Part shown: piece after piece, positions 20,221-29,975 of the stretch
Layout of the letters: each line of letters opens with the position of its first letter
Numbering within the stretch: position 1 is the first letter of the stretch
Assembly (NCBI GenBank): GCA_934273635.1
Contig: CAKQSV010000001.1
Location: 124,001 to 188,000 of the forward strand
DNA length: 64,000 bases
Direction of reading: 5' to 3'
DNA from: an uncultured Alphaproteobacteria bacterium
GTDB taxonomy: Bacteria; Pseudomonadota; Alphaproteobacteria; RF32; CAG-239
Notes under the pieces: generated by a model
Told to the model about the DNA's origin: nothing
The model's input: the letters and a program-made list of their open reading frames with translations, nothing else
Database searches by the model: none
Made by a program: the position numbers and the translations under genes

Positions 20221-21252
20221 TTAATCTATTATTTTAATTGAAAATTTTTCATTTGTCATTGACGGGGCAGGGGTTGCAACAGCCGGCGTCGGCATTGGCT
20301 CGGGCATAACACCGCGGCGTTTTTGCTCCAGAATATCAACAATCATATCAAGTTCGGCCGGTGAGGCGTATTGCAACACAACTTTGCCGCCGCCCTGCTT
20401 GCTTTGGCTGATTTTAATTCGTAAACCAAGGCTTTCCTTAAGGCTGTTTTCGATATCCGCAATATCTGAATTTGTTTCTTCCTTAGCCGGTTTAGCGGCT
20501 TTTTTATCAGATTTGAGTTTGGCAACAAGTTCTTCAACCTGTCGGACGCTCATATCTTTTTTTATGATTTTTTCCGCCAATTCCTCAGCGTTGTCCAAAC
20601 CTATTAATTGACGAGCATGGCCGGCGCTCAGTTTGCCTTCTTTTACCAACTGTTTGACAGCAGCCGGAAGATTAAGCAATCTGAGCGTGTTTGCTATGTA
20701 GCTGCGCGATTTGCCGATTATTTGCGACAGCGCCTCTTGGGTGTGGGCAAATTCATCAATCAATCGCTGCAGCGCCTCGGCCTCTTCAATCGCGGATAAA
20801 TTCTCTCTCAGCAAGTTTTCAACTAAGGCTACTTCTAAAACTTCTTTATCATCAAAGTTTTTTTCAATAACCGGAACTTTGCCAAGCCCCGCGATTTGGG
20901 AGGCGCGCCACCTTCTTTCTCCGGCAATCAGCTCATATCCCAAGTCTGATTTGCGCACCAATAACGGCTGCAAAACGCCTTTTTCTTTGATGGACTGCGC
21001 CAGAGCGTTTAACGAATCTTCATCAAACTCGGTTCGAGGTTGAAAATGGCTCGGCTTTATCAGACTAATGTCAACTAAAGTCGGCGCCTCTAAATTTTTG
21101 TTTTCAACTGAAGGTTCGTCTAATGCTTCTAAATTAAAATCATCATCGTCACCAAGCAATGCGCCCAGACCACGACCCAGACTCTTGCGTTTGTGTGACT
21201 GCGGCTCATCGTGCGACGCGCCGATAATATCTTCAAGTTCGTTGTCTAGCAT
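20221..21252 (-). CDS. parB: Chromosome partitioning protein ParB
   Basis: ParB is the CTP-dependent DNA clamp that loads at parS and organises origin segregation with ParA. I start it at the ATG at 21252, preceded by AAGGAA, giving 343 residues; the frame is open further upstream but inside parA. Features are the Lys/Arg-rich LGRGLGALLGD N-terminal motif (ParA contact), the ParB/Srx domain with GERRWRA, a helix-turn-helix region (QIIGKSRSYIANTLRLL), a charged linker and a C-terminal dimerisation region. Three parS-type sites lie 1.3-6.1 kb away. Confidence 0.97.
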   Translation of the reverse strand: MLDNELEDIIGASHDEPQSHKRKSLGRGLGALLGDDDDFNLEALDEPSVENKNLEAPTLVDISLIKPSHFQPRTEFDEDSLNALAQSIKEKGVLQPLLVRKSDLGYELIAGERRWRASQIAGLGKVPVIEKNFDDKEVLEVALVENLLRENLSAIEEAEALQRLIDEFAHTQEALSQIIGKSRSYIANTLRLLNLPAAVKQLVKEGKLSAGHARQLIGLDNAEELAEKIIKKDMSVRQVEELVAKLKSDKKAAKPAKEETNSDIADIENSLKESLGLRIKISQSKQGGGKVVLQYASPAELDMIVDILEQKRRGVMPEPMPTPAVATPAPSMTNEKFSIKIID

Positions 21253-22025
21253 GCTTGTAATTCCTTTTCTCTTTTCAAAACTTCGCCGGTGAGGCTGATA
21301 TAAGCCTGTGAGCCGGAGCATTTGAAGTCATATAACAAAACCGGTTTGCCGTGTGACGGCGCTTCTGAAATTCTGACGTTTCTCGGAATAACGGTTTGAT
21401 AAACTTTTTTACCGAAATAATTGCGGACATCGTCTTCAACCATTTGCGACAAGTTGTTGCGGCGGTCATACATGGTGAGCACCACACCTTGCAGTTCAAG
21501 CGTCGGGTTAAAACGTTTTTTAATCTGATTGATATTGCGAATCAAATCGGTCACGCCTTCAAGCGCCAAAAACTCGCACTGCAAAGGCACAATCACGGCA
21601 TTGGCGGCCACAAGCGCGTTGATGGTCACAAGACTCAAAGACGGCGGGCAGTCAATTAAAACATAGTCATAATTCATCGCGCCTTTATTTAATGCCTGCT
21701 TGAGCATATATTCACGGTGCTCAACATCTATCAATTCAACTTCGGCACCGGCCAAGTCTGGCGAGGAAGGAATAATTGAAAAATTAGGAACCTCTGTCCA
21801 AACGACTGCCTCAGACAAAGTTTTTTCTCCAAGCAAAACCTCATAAGCTGAAGACATACGTCCTCTTTTGTTGATTCCCATTGAGGTCGAGGCGTTGCCT
21901 TGCGGGTCTAAATCGACAACCAAAACCTTTTTACCGGTGGCGGCCATTGCTGTGGCAATATTCACCGTGGTTGTGGTTTTTCCAACACCGCCTTTGCGGT
22001 TGGCAATCGCAATTATTCTTGGCAT
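21246..22025 (-). CDS. parA: Chromosome partitioning ATPase ParA (Soj)
   Basis: ParA is the deviant-Walker ATPase that drives origin segregation by a ParB-stimulated nucleoid-bound gradient. The 259-residue protein has the signature KGGVGKTTT (11-19) with the characteristic first lysine, the DLDPQGNAS motif and the LIDCPPSL Walker B strand. There is no N-terminal DNA-binding extension, which is typical of the chromosomal type. Its 3' end overlaps parB by 7 bases and its start immediately follows the rsmG stop. Confidence 0.98.
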   Translation of the reverse strand: MPRIIAIANRKGGVGKTTTTVNIATAMAATGKKVLVVDLDPQGNASTSMGINKRGRMSSAYEVLLGEKTLSEAVVWTEVPNFSIIPSSPDLAGAEVELIDVEHREYMLKQALNKGAMNYDYVLIDCPPSLSLVTINALVAANAVIVPLQCEFLALEGVTDLIRNINQIKKRFNPTLELQGVVLTMYDRRNNLSQMVEDDVRNYFGKKVYQTVIPRNVRISEAPSHGKPVLLYDFKCSGSQAYISLTGEVLKREKELQAC

Positions 22026-22652
22026 TTATTTAACTCCTTTAATTGATGACAGATGATTAATCAGCAAAATGACGCCGTCGTCACTAACTTCATTTTTTTC
22101 AATACGGCAGTCAAATTTCCAGTTGCGGCGAGCCTCATCCAATTCTTCTTGATAGCTGCGTCCTTTGGGGAAAATCATTAAGGTTTGTTTGGTTATAAAC
22201 CTTAATGAATATTTTAACAAATCGTTCAAGTTGCACATGGCGCGCGAGGTTATCACATCGACTTTTTGCGCCGGAAGATTTTCAATTCTATCATTGACAA
22301 CATCAACATTAAGTTGGCAAAGCTCTTTAACAGTGTTTAAATACAGTGTTTTCTTTTTAATACTTTCAATCAATTTTACTTTCAGCTGCGGTAATTTTTC
22401 TTGAGCCATAATTGCCAATACCAAAGCCGGAAATCCAGCCCCAGAGCCAAAGTCAAGCATTATCCGCGCAGACGTCGGAATAAATTTGAACAACTGAACA
22501 GAGTCTTCAAAATGACGTTGCCATGCGTTTTCAAGAGAAGCATTGCTCACCAAATTAAACTTATTTTGCCACTTATGCAAACTGGCTTCATAAGTTTTTA
22601 ATTTGAGAAATGTTTCACGTGAAACATTATATTTTTCTATAAATCTTTCCAT
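22026..22652 (-). CDS. rsmG: 16S rRNA (guanine527-N7)-methyltransferase RsmG (GidB)
   Basis: RsmG methylates G527 of 16S rRNA using S-adenosylmethionine. The 208-residue length is normal. The class I methyltransferase fold is marked by LDFGSGAGFPALVLAI (the Gly-rich SAM loop), ESIKKK and the VDVITSRAM strand. The 5' end of the coding region contains a perfect parS sequence (22611-22626) encoding NVSRETF, so an origin-segregation site is embedded in the gene. parA follows directly. Confidence 0.97.
   Translation of the reverse strand: MERFIEKYNVSRETFLKLKTYEASLHKWQNKFNLVSNASLENAWQRHFEDSVQLFKFIPTSARIMLDFGSGAGFPALVLAIMAQEKLPQLKVKLIESIKKKTLYLNTVKELCQLNVDVVNDRIENLPAQKVDVITSRAMCNLNDLLKYSLRFITKQTLMIFPKGRSYQEELDEARRNWKFDCRIEKNEVSDDGVILLINHLSSIKGVK
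22611..22626. other. parS site 1 (perfect palindrome)
   Basis: The 16-bp TGTTTCACGTGAAACA matches the canonical chromosomal parS exactly. It lies within the start of rsmG and about 1.4 kb from parB. Confidence 0.95.
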
Positions 22653-22801
22653 AGAAAAATTTATACAATTTTTATAAAAAATTTAAAATATATTTTTATG
22701 ACTTATAAACATCTTTATAAGACTTTTTTCGACATTATTTTAAGCAAATGCAATTTTATTTTAAATTCAGCGACTTAAACAATGTTTATTGAATCAAAAT
22801 A
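22653..22801. other. Very AT-rich intergenic segment with a palindrome
   Basis: This 149-bp gap between rsmG and the PHP phosphatase gene is extremely AT-rich. It holds a perfect 8-bp inverted repeat CTTATAAA/TTTATAAG at 22702-22721 with a 4-base spacer. It probably carries the rsmG-parA-parB promoter. I see no DnaA box in it. Confidence 0.5.
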
Positions 22802-23626
22802 TTAAAATTCAGGACAAAAGCGATTCGTATAATTTAACTCTGAGAGCAGAGATTCGGCTCGTTCAAAATACTGTGCCAACATTTGCGTGGCGTGCGCGTC
22901 GTCACTGATGATTATCGGGACGTTTCTTTTAGCTAATTCTGCCAATACCCATTTTTCAGGATGTTGTTCGCCGACCTTTGTCCAGCCACTGGTATTTAAC
23001 TCACATGGCTGATGATAGTGTGCCAAAGTTTCAACGACCTCAAGTTTGCGATCGTTCCACTCAGGCGTCATACAATAACCAAACAGTTTGCAAACATCTA
23101 AGTGCGCAATAAAACTAAAGTAGCCGCTTTTGATTGCAGCAATGATATTATCCCAATAGTTGTTTAAATACACCGTTAAATATTCTTCATCAATACGAGC
23201 TACCGGAGACCGATGCAGATAGTAAAGATTCATAAGATATTGTTCAGACTTATTGCGTAAAAAATGTGTTGCGCCGATATAGTAATCGGCACCGATTTCT
23301 TTTTGCAACTTTTCAAACAAATCGCGCCATTGCCGAGAGGGAAAGAAGTCAACCTCAAAACCGACTTTCACATCAACCTTAAAGTTTAAAGACGCTGTTC
23401 TAATTTCATCTACCGTACGCTTGTAACAATCAGCCGCTTTTTGGAAATCGGCAAAAAACATCTGTGATTGCTCCAAAACAATGTTGGGATGAAAACATAA
23501 ATGATTACTGATTCCCATTTTAACATAGCCGATATTTTCGGCTTGTTGAATCATTTCAGCCGCGGTATTGCGACCATCATAAATACCTAGCGTGTTGGTG
23601 TGCGTGTGATAGGAAAAGTTTTGCAT
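22802..23626 (-). CDS. PHP-domain phosphoesterase, histidinol-phosphatase-like
   Basis: I use the ATG at 23626, one base after the mnmG stop, giving 274 residues. The PHP metal-binding motifs are present in order: HTHT near the N-terminus, SNHLCFHPN, GFEVDFFP, GATHFL, AHLDVCKLF and the C-terminal ISDDAHA. This set matches the HisK type of histidinol-phosphate phosphatase, the penultimate step of histidine synthesis, but PHP domains also act on nucleotides and sugar phosphates and no his gene is near. It has been inserted into the usual mnmG-rsmG neighbourhood and is translationally close to mnmG. Confidence 0.8.
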   Translation of the reverse strand: MQNFSYHTHTNTLGIYDGRNTAAEMIQQAENIGYVKMGISNHLCFHPNIVLEQSQMFFADFQKAADCYKRTVDEIRTASLNFKVDVKVGFEVDFFPSRQWRDLFEKLQKEIGADYYIGATHFLRNKSEQYLMNLYYLHRSPVARIDEEYLTVYLNNYWDNIIAAIKSGYFSFIAHLDVCKLFGYCMTPEWNDRKLEVVETLAHYHQPCELNTSGWTKVGEQHPEKWVLAELAKRNVPIIISDDAHATQMLAQYFERAESLLSELNYTNRFCPEF

Positions 23627-23627
23627 T

Positions 23628-25478
23628 TTATTTCTTATCCACAAAGCCTAAAATTGCAGTGACGGCGGCAGGTGTCACACCGGAAATTCGCGATGCCTCG
23701 CCGATTGTCTGCGGTTTTATTTTGGTAAGTTTTTGCACCATCTCTCGCGACAAACCACCGATTTTACTATAATCAATATCATCACGAATTTTGAGGTTTT
23801 CGTCTTTTTTGAAAACTTCAATATCCGCCAACTGGCGTTTGAGGTAGCCCGAATATTTGGCGTCAATTTCTATTTGTTCATAAACATCATTAGTCATATC
23901 AGCCAACTGCGGCCAAATGGTGTTTATTGTTTCACGTGAAACACCTTCATAAGACATCACATTAAATGCGGTGCGCAGAGTGCCGTCCTTTTTAGTCTTG
24001 ATTCCAAAGGTCTCGAGCTTGTTCGGAGAGATTGAAAGTTTGTCACAGAGGTCTTTATATTTTTCTATTTGCGCATATTTGTCCTTAAACACATTGTAGC
24101 GATATTTGCCAACGCAACCGATATTATAACCATCTTCCGTCAGGCGAGCGTCGGCATTGTCCGCGCGCAACAAAAGGCGATATTCAGAACGCGAGGTAAA
24201 CATACGATAAGGTTCATCGACACCTTTGGTGATAAGGTCGTCAATCATCACGCCGATATAGCCCTTGCTTCTATCTATGACAAATTCACGATTTTGTCCC
24301 TCGGCGCATAACGCGGCATTGACACCGGCAATCAAACCTTGCGCCGCCGCTTCTTCGTATCCGGTCGTACCGTTGATTTGACCGGCAAGGTAAAGCCCTT
24401 TGATTTTTTTAACGCCTAAGCAATGATTGAGCTCTTGCGGGTCTACATAGTCATATTCAATCGCATAGGCATAGCGTAAAATTTCAACATCTTCCAAGCC
24501 TTCCATGGTGTGAATAAATTGGTCTTGCACATCAGCCGGCAGAGAAGTGGAAATGCCGTTAGGATAAACAACATCTGTATCCAAACCTTCGGGTTCAAGA
24601 AAAATCTGATGACTGGTACGGTCGGCAAACTTAACCAATTTATCTTCAATACTCGGGCAATAGCGCGGACCGACACCGGTAATCAAACCAGAAAACAGCG
24701 CGCATTTGGAAAAATTATCACGAATAATCTTGTGCGTGTTTTCGTTGGTATGGGTGACATAACACTGTATTTGCGGATTGGTAATCTGTTTGGTGAGATA
24801 AGAAAACGGCTGCGGCGGATTATCACCGTCTTGCGTTTCTAACTTTTCCCAATGAATTGTTTTACCGTTCAGACGGGCAGGGGTTCCGGTTTTTAGGCGA
24901 CCGGTTTTTATGCCTTTAGAGTTTAAATACGGTGTTATACCCGTACAACTGACATCATCAACGCGACCACCAATACTGGTTTGGTGACCAATGAACATAA
25001 CACCGTTAAGAAATGTTCCGGTTGTGAGCACAACCGCTTTAGCTTTAATCTCTGTTTTGTCGGCAAGAATAACACCGATTATCGTATCGTTATCAAAAAT
25101 CAAGCCTTCAACCGCCGCTTCGATAATTTCTAAATTAGGCTGATTGTTCAGTGCCTCAAGCATATATTTTTTGTAGAGTTTGCGGTCAGCTTGCGCACGA
25201 GGACCGCGAACCGCCGGTCCTTTTGACAGATTAAGCATACGGAACTGAATACCGGCTTTATCAATCACTCTGCCCATTAAACCGTCAAGAGCGTCAACCT
25301 CACGCACCAAGTGACCTTTACCCAAACCACCGATTGCGGGGTTGCAAGACATTTCGCCAATCGTGGCAATTTTGTGTGTGATTAAAGCGGTTCTGGCACC
25401 CATACGCGCCGCCGCGGCACAAGCCTCGCAACCTGCGTGTCCGCCGCCAACCACAATTACGTCATATTCTGTCATCAT
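23628..25478 (-). CDS. mnmG: tRNA uridine 5-carboxymethylaminomethyl modification enzyme MnmG (GidA)
   Basis: MnmG is the FAD enzyme that, with MnmE, modifies U34 of certain tRNAs to cmnm5U. The 616-residue protein starts with the FAD-binding GGGHAGCEA (11-19), and contains the family signatures GPRYCPSIEDK and the GQINGT-GYEEAAAQGL segment, ending in the helical MnmE-contact domain. A perfect parS (23928-23943) is embedded near the 3' part of the gene. The partner mnmE lies upstream, separated by an orphan gene. Confidence 0.98.
   Translation of the reverse strand: MMTEYDVIVVGGGHAGCEACAAAARMGARTALITHKIATIGEMSCNPAIGGLGKGHLVREVDALDGLMGRVIDKAGIQFRMLNLSKGPAVRGPRAQADRKLYKKYMLEALNNQPNLEIIEAAVEGLIFDNDTIIGVILADKTEIKAKAVVLTTGTFLNGVMFIGHQTSIGGRVDDVSCTGITPYLNSKGIKTGRLKTGTPARLNGKTIHWEKLETQDGDNPPQPFSYLTKQITNPQIQCYVTHTNENTHKIIRDNFSKCALFSGLITGVGPRYCPSIEDKLVKFADRTSHQIFLEPEGLDTDVVYPNGISTSLPADVQDQFIHTMEGLEDVEILRYAYAIEYDYVDPQELNHCLGVKKIKGLYLAGQINGTTGYEEAAAQGLIAGVNAALCAEGQNREFVIDRSKGYIGVMIDDLITKGVDEPYRMFTSRSEYRLLLRADNADARLTEDGYNIGCVGKYRYNVFKDKYAQIEKYKDLCDKLSISPNKLETFGIKTKKDGTLRTAFNVMSYEGVSRETINTIWPQLADMTNDVYEQIEIDAKYSGYLKRQLADIEVFKKDENLKIRDDIDYSKIGGLSREMVQKLTKIKPQTIGEASRISGVTPAAVTAILGFVDKK
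23928..23943. other. parS site 2 (perfect palindrome)
   Basis: A second exact TGTTTCACGTGAAACA lies inside mnmG, where it encodes VSRET in the minus-strand frame. This is the same peptide context as at the rsmG site. Confidence 0.95.
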
Positions 25479-25561
25479 TATTTGTGTCCAAATTATTCAA
25501 CAATTAAGTTGAATATACTAAAAAAAGATTATCAAGCTGTTAATGTATTCTCATTTAAAAT

Positions 25562-25610
25562 AAAAAATCCGCGGTCAGCGCCTATTAAGCAACCAACAGC
25601 GGATTTTTTA
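25562..25610 (-). terminator. Terminator of the 25.6-kb orphan gene
   Basis: Arms AAAAAATCCGC (25562-25572) and GCGGATTTTTT (25599-25609) form an 11-bp stem with T-rich flanks on both strands. It is placed immediately after the orphan stop codon. Confidence 0.8.
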
Positions 25611-25612
25611 TT

Positions 25613-26056
25613 TTAGAAGATGTGTTCTTCAACAGCAAACCTCAAAACTCTGCACTTGAATTGTTCAGAGAACAACTCCGGCGCATTGGCAAAAATTGAA
25701 GTGATGTATTTGAAACACACAAAAATTAATGAACTCAAATTAAGGTCGCTTGGAGTGACTTTTTTAACTGCATCTTGTGCAGCATAAAACAGAACTTCAA
25801 CCTCATACCTTAAATCAGCAGTCACCGACAAATCAAACTCGTTTTTATAGTTTGACTTAAGCAACATGTCATCCAGATTGTCAAAACGGTCGTACGCTTT
25901 GGTAAAGCTGTTAATGACATCATCGAGATATCCATAGAGCACATAAACTGAAAACTTTTCAGGTTCAACCAGCTCTCTGCCCACAATCTCTGAATTTTTG
26001 AGTATTGATATATGATTTTCGGTCATATAATCAAGAAATTTGTCACTCATAGGCAT
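25613..26056 (-). CDS. Unknown 147-residue soluble protein
   Basis: I do not recognise a family. The product is acidic, with no signal peptide or membrane helix, and is probably all-helical (repeated L/F/Y-rich amphipathic stretches). It sits between mnmG and mnmE, genes that are usually neighbours, so it looks like an insertion. There is no Shine-Dalgarno; the leader is almost pure A/T. It is followed at once by its own terminator, so it is an independent monocistron. Confidence 0.7.
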   Translation of the reverse strand: MPMSDKFLDYMTENHISILKNSEIVGRELVEPEKFSVYVLYGYLDDVINSFTKAYDRFDNLDDMLLKSNYKNEFDLSVTADLRYEVEVLFYAAQDAVKKVTPSDLNLSSLIFVCFKYITSIFANAPELFSEQFKCRVLRFAVEEHIF

Positions 26057-26146
26057 ATTTATTTAATAATGATACAATAATTTTATTTAGGTTATTTTTT
26101 TTAGCTTATTTTTGACAAAAAGTCAACAAAATTTATATCTCTTCTA

Positions 26147-27487
26147 TTATTTTCCTATGCAAAATGAACCGAATATCTTGTCTAAGATTTCATCAACTTC
26201 AATCTGACCTGTGATTTTTCCCAATGCGCGCGCGGCAAGACGGATATCTTCGGCAGAAAGTTCAATCTCTTTATGCAGGTTAAAGTTTAGCAAATTTTCA
26301 AGCGTGTCGTTTAAGGATTCTTTGTAGCGGCTACGATTGACCAACAGGTTGGAATTGGAGGTAAAACGGTCGGCAATACGATTAGTGACTTCATCAAGCA
26401 GATTTTTAACGCCTTTTTTGAATTTGGCCGAGATACAAATACAGCCGCGGTTTTCAAGTTCACTCAATGCCTCGGGCGAAATTTTATCGCATTTGTTAGC
26501 CACAAAAATAAGCTTATCGGCATATTCTTTCATATTTTCAAGCTCTTGAACCTTGTTTATTGAAGCATCGAATAAATATACCACCAAATCCGCGTCTTTG
26601 ATTTTCTCATAGGCGATTTCAATGCCTTTTTTCTCGATAATATCTTCAACCTCACGCAAGCCCGCCGTGTCAGTAAACATAACCGGATAGCCGCGCAAAT
26701 CAAGATGAATATCAACCGCGTCGCGGGTGGTACCGGCAATATCAGAAACGATAACAGCCTCACGATTGACAATCGCGTTAAGCAGGCTCGATTTTCCGGC
26801 ATTTGGCGCACCTACAATCACAACCCGAAAACCCTCGCGCAGGCGTTCACCTATATTATCTGCGGCAAGGTGCTGTTTTATTTCATCCGAAAGTTTAAAT
26901 ACAGTGTCTTCAAGTTTAAATACAGTGTTCTTAGGAATATCCTCATCCGGAAAATCAATATAAGCCTCAAGATAAGTTAAGACATTTAACAAACTTTCCC
27001 GCCAACCGGAATATAAGTTTTTTAATCCGCCTTCCATTTGGCGCATGGCGTATTTTTGCTGTTCGGAGGTTTCAGAATCAATTAAGTCAGCCAGACCTTC
27101 GGCTTGTGTTAAATCCATTTTGCCATTATAAAACGCGCGCTTGGAATATTCTCCGGCCTCTGCCATTCTGAAACCGTCAATTTGTGACAGGTTTTTCATA
27201 ACCATCGCAATAACGGCTTTTGAACCATGAACCTGCAACTCGACAATATCTTCTCCGGTAAAAGAGTGTGGCGCCTTAAAATAAAGCAAGAGACATTTGT
27301 CGATTGTTTCACGTGTAACAATATTTTTTAAATCAGCAAAATAAGCATAGCGCGGTTTGATGACTGTCGGATTGATGTCGGTCATTTTTTCTACCACTCT
27401 TATGGCATTGCGACCTGAAATTCTGATAACGGCTACGCCGGATTTTCCAAACACGGTGGAAAGCGCATAAATGGTTTTGTTGTCCAT
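26147..27487 (-). CDS. mnmE: tRNA modification GTPase MnmE (TrmE)
   Basis: MnmE is the GTPase partner of MnmG in U34 modification. The 446-residue protein has the N-terminal formyl-THF-binding domain, a helical domain interrupted by a G domain with GAPNAGKSS, DIAGTTRD, DTAGLRE and NKCD motifs, and the obligatory C-terminal CIGK (C-x-GK) ending. A one-mismatch parS-like site occurs at 27305-27320 inside the gene. Confidence 0.98.
   Translation of the reverse strand: MDNKTIYALSTVFGKSGVAVIRISGRNAIRVVEKMTDINPTVIKPRYAYFADLKNIVTRETIDKCLLLYFKAPHSFTGEDIVELQVHGSKAVIAMVMKNLSQIDGFRMAEAGEYSKRAFYNGKMDLTQAEGLADLIDSETSEQQKYAMRQMEGGLKNLYSGWRESLLNVLTYLEAYIDFPDEDIPKNTVFKLEDTVFKLSDEIKQHLAADNIGERLREGFRVVIVGAPNAGKSSLLNAIVNREAVIVSDIAGTTRDAVDIHLDLRGYPVMFTDTAGLREVEDIIEKKGIEIAYEKIKDADLVVYLFDASINKVQELENMKEYADKLIFVANKCDKISPEALSELENRGCICISAKFKKGVKNLLDEVTNRIADRFTSNSNLLVNRSRYKESLNDTLENLLNFNLHKEIELSAEDIRLAARALGKITGQIEVDEILDKIFGSFCIGK
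27305..27320. other. parS-like site 3 (one mismatch)
   Basis: TGTTTCACGTGTAACA differs from canonical parS at one position in the right half. It lies in mnmE, 3.9 kb from the candidate origin, and encodes VTRET. It may be a weaker ParB site. Confidence 0.7.
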
Positions 27488-27697
27488 ATTTTTACCTCGG
27501 TTGTTTTAATACTTACTTTACGGTGTAGCACAAGAATCTTAAAATTACCATAAAAAAGGGCAAATTTAAATAAAGCCCGATTTTTTGACTCTACACGCGT
27601 TTTTTAGGTTTTCTTAAGTATTATATTATAAAGTTGCTGAAAAGTGCTTGTACGGGCTTCCTACGGACTCGAATTTTTAACACCGAAAGTTGTATTT

Positions 27698-28366
<669 letters not shown>

Positions 28367-28424
28367 TCTTTAATATGCTACTTTTTTGTCACAATATTTA
28401 TTATTAATTTAATACTTTACTATT

Positions 28425-29129
28425 ATGAATAACAAATTTTTCAAAACAATGTTTGAAAATTTGAAGGACAGATTTTCAAAAGTTGCGAGACGTGTCAGAC
28501 AAGTGCTCGCTTGCTTGATGGTCGCGGCGACAATCGTGGTGATGTTCTTGTATCCGGTGTCGTTGTGGTCGGCCATTGTGTTTGCTCTGGTTGCCATTTT
28601 TGCGTTTTTGTTTACGCTTATATGGCGCGATGTTTGGGCACACACTATTTACAGCTGTTTGGCTTTTGCCGTCGGTTGGTGGATTATGTCTCACGGGCAC
28701 AACAATTTTGGCGGATCCTTTCTACTAGGCTCGCTTGCTTGGTGCTGGTTGTATTGCATTATGCCGGCGGTTTTGAAGAAAATCACCCCCAAACTGGAAC
28801 ATGACACTCATGCTAATGGTATATCGGCAGTGATTTTTGCTGTTATTTTCATGGTGATAAGCTTTATTGCCATCACACGCCGAGAAGATGAGAAAAGAGA
28901 ACGCCTGTTTGCCCAAGAGGCTTTTATACCGGTTACGCGTTGGGAGATTGAGGTTCAAAGCGGCAACACCTGGTATCTTTTGTTCACCAAACGAGGATAT
29001 ATTCAGGTTAGCCCGCAAGATTATCCCGAGGTGAGGTTTGTGAACAAAAATACCAAGGTGCGATACTTACCGGAACCACACACTGCCAACAGATATTGTT
29101 CAGGCATGTTGGAAATTAAAAACAACTAA
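28425..29129 (+). CDS. Unknown membrane protein with five predicted helices
   Basis: The 234-residue protein has a basic, amphipathic N-terminus (residues 1-25), then about five hydrophobic helices (near 26-46, 47-66, 71-88, 95-115 and 132-152). A soluble 80-residue C-terminal domain follows, rich in beta-type residues (WEIEVQSGNTWYLLF and similar). No family recognised. The leader is AT-rich and lacks a Shine-Dalgarno. A strong terminator follows, so it is a monocistron. It lies in the mnmE-rho interval together with another orphan. Confidence 0.7.
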   Translation: MNNKFFKTMFENLKDRFSKVARRVRQVLACLMVAATIVVMFLYPVSLWSAIVFALVAIFAFLFTLIWRDVWAHTIYSCLAFAVGWWIMSHGHNNFGGSFLLGSLAWCWLYCIMPAVLKKITPKLEHDTHANGISAVIFAVIFMVISFIAITRREDEKRERLFAQEAFIPVTRWEIEVQSGNTWYLLFTKRGYIQVSPQDYPEVRFVNKNTKVRYLPEPHTANRYCSGMLEIKNN

Positions 29130-29134
29130 TTCAT

Positions 29135-29170
29135 CCCCTGATAGCTTAGGTTATCGGGGGTTATTTTTTT
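29135..29170 (+). terminator. Terminator of the five-helix membrane protein gene
   Basis: A 9-bp stem (CCCCTGATA with TATCGGGGG) is followed by TTATTTTTTT. Confidence 0.85.
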
Positions 29171-29182
29171 GGACAAAATACC

Positions 29183-29210
29183 TTGCAAAAAAACGGAAAT
29201 TTGTTATACT
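29183..29210 (+). promoter_or_regulatory. Candidate promoter of the 29.3-kb orphan
   Basis: TTGCAA (29183-29188) and TATACT (29205-29210) have a 16-base spacer. The ATG lies 45 bases downstream. Confidence 0.6.
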
Positions 29211-29254
29211 CGGCAGTGATATTAAGTATTATTAATTTTTTAACACATATTATT

Positions 29255-29929
29255 ATGATAAACGAAAAAGAAAAAATGGTTCTTCTTGAGGTCGATAATC
29301 TGGTTATGCAGCACGACGTTCCGGAAGATTTTATTACGCAGATTCTGGCTTTGCCGATTTGCGCCGCAACACCGCTCCTGATGTTTTATATAACCGCACT
29401 AAAAACCGGCAAAGATGTGCAACGCGTGGTACTGTTGTATAAGTTATATCAGGTTATGCTGAATATCTACAACCAAAACAGCATTGGCGATGAGCATGGC
29501 GCTTATATCTGTTCCATCATGTTCAGCAACAGTTGTCTGCCTCCCAAAACCACGGCATGGGCAGACTATGAGGTGTTGTACAAAAGAGAAGAGAGCAAAG
29601 GCGAGCGTCCGGCAACTTATTTGCTAAACAAACATAAGCATATTGCCGAAGAGATTGCACGCATATTCCCCGAGGTCGACTCAACCGTCCTGCTTGATTA
29701 TTTTTATTGGGAGGTTGAATATTTGCTCGGAGACTATGCCGAAGACCTTAATATGTTTTATGATAACCGGCGCAGAAACGCATGGGGTGTTTATATCAAT
29801 TCCGAAAAGAGGGATTATTATAACAGCCGCCACCGTTTTAAGCTACCAAAACACCAAACCTTGCTCGGATTAGAACAACCTTCCGCCGGTTTGTTTGAGG
29901 AGTTTTTCCTCCCATATTTCTGCCAGTAG
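29255..29929 (+). CDS. Unknown 224-residue soluble protein
   Basis: I start at the ATG at 29255; the frame upstream contains the promoter and is not coding. The protein is hydrophilic, rich in Tyr, Glu and Leu, with no signal peptide. A second ATG eight codons in is also possible. No family or catalytic motif is recognised. The leader ends in TATTATT just before the ATG and has no Shine-Dalgarno, as in other orphans of this window. It is convergent with rho and shares a bidirectional terminator with it. Confidence 0.7.
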   Translation: MINEKEKMVLLEVDNLVMQHDVPEDFITQILALPICAATPLLMFYITALKTGKDVQRVVLLYKLYQVMLNIYNQNSIGDEHGAYICSIMFSNSCLPPKTTAWADYEVLYKREESKGERPATYLLNKHKHIAEEIARIFPEVDSTVLLDYFYWEVEYLLGDYAEDLNMFYDNRRRNAWGVYINSEKRDYYNSRHRFKLPKHQTLLGLEQPSAGLFEEFFLPYFCQ

Positions 29930-29935
29930 ACCAAC

Positions 29936-29972
29936 AAAAAAATCCTGCTCTTTACAGAACAGGATTTTTTTT
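29936..29972. terminator. Bidirectional terminator between the orphan and rho
   Basis: An 11-bp stem with a single mismatch (AATCCTG.../...CAGGATT) has A and T runs on both sides. It can stop transcription from both convergent genes. Confidence 0.85.
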
Positions 29973-29975
29973 ATT

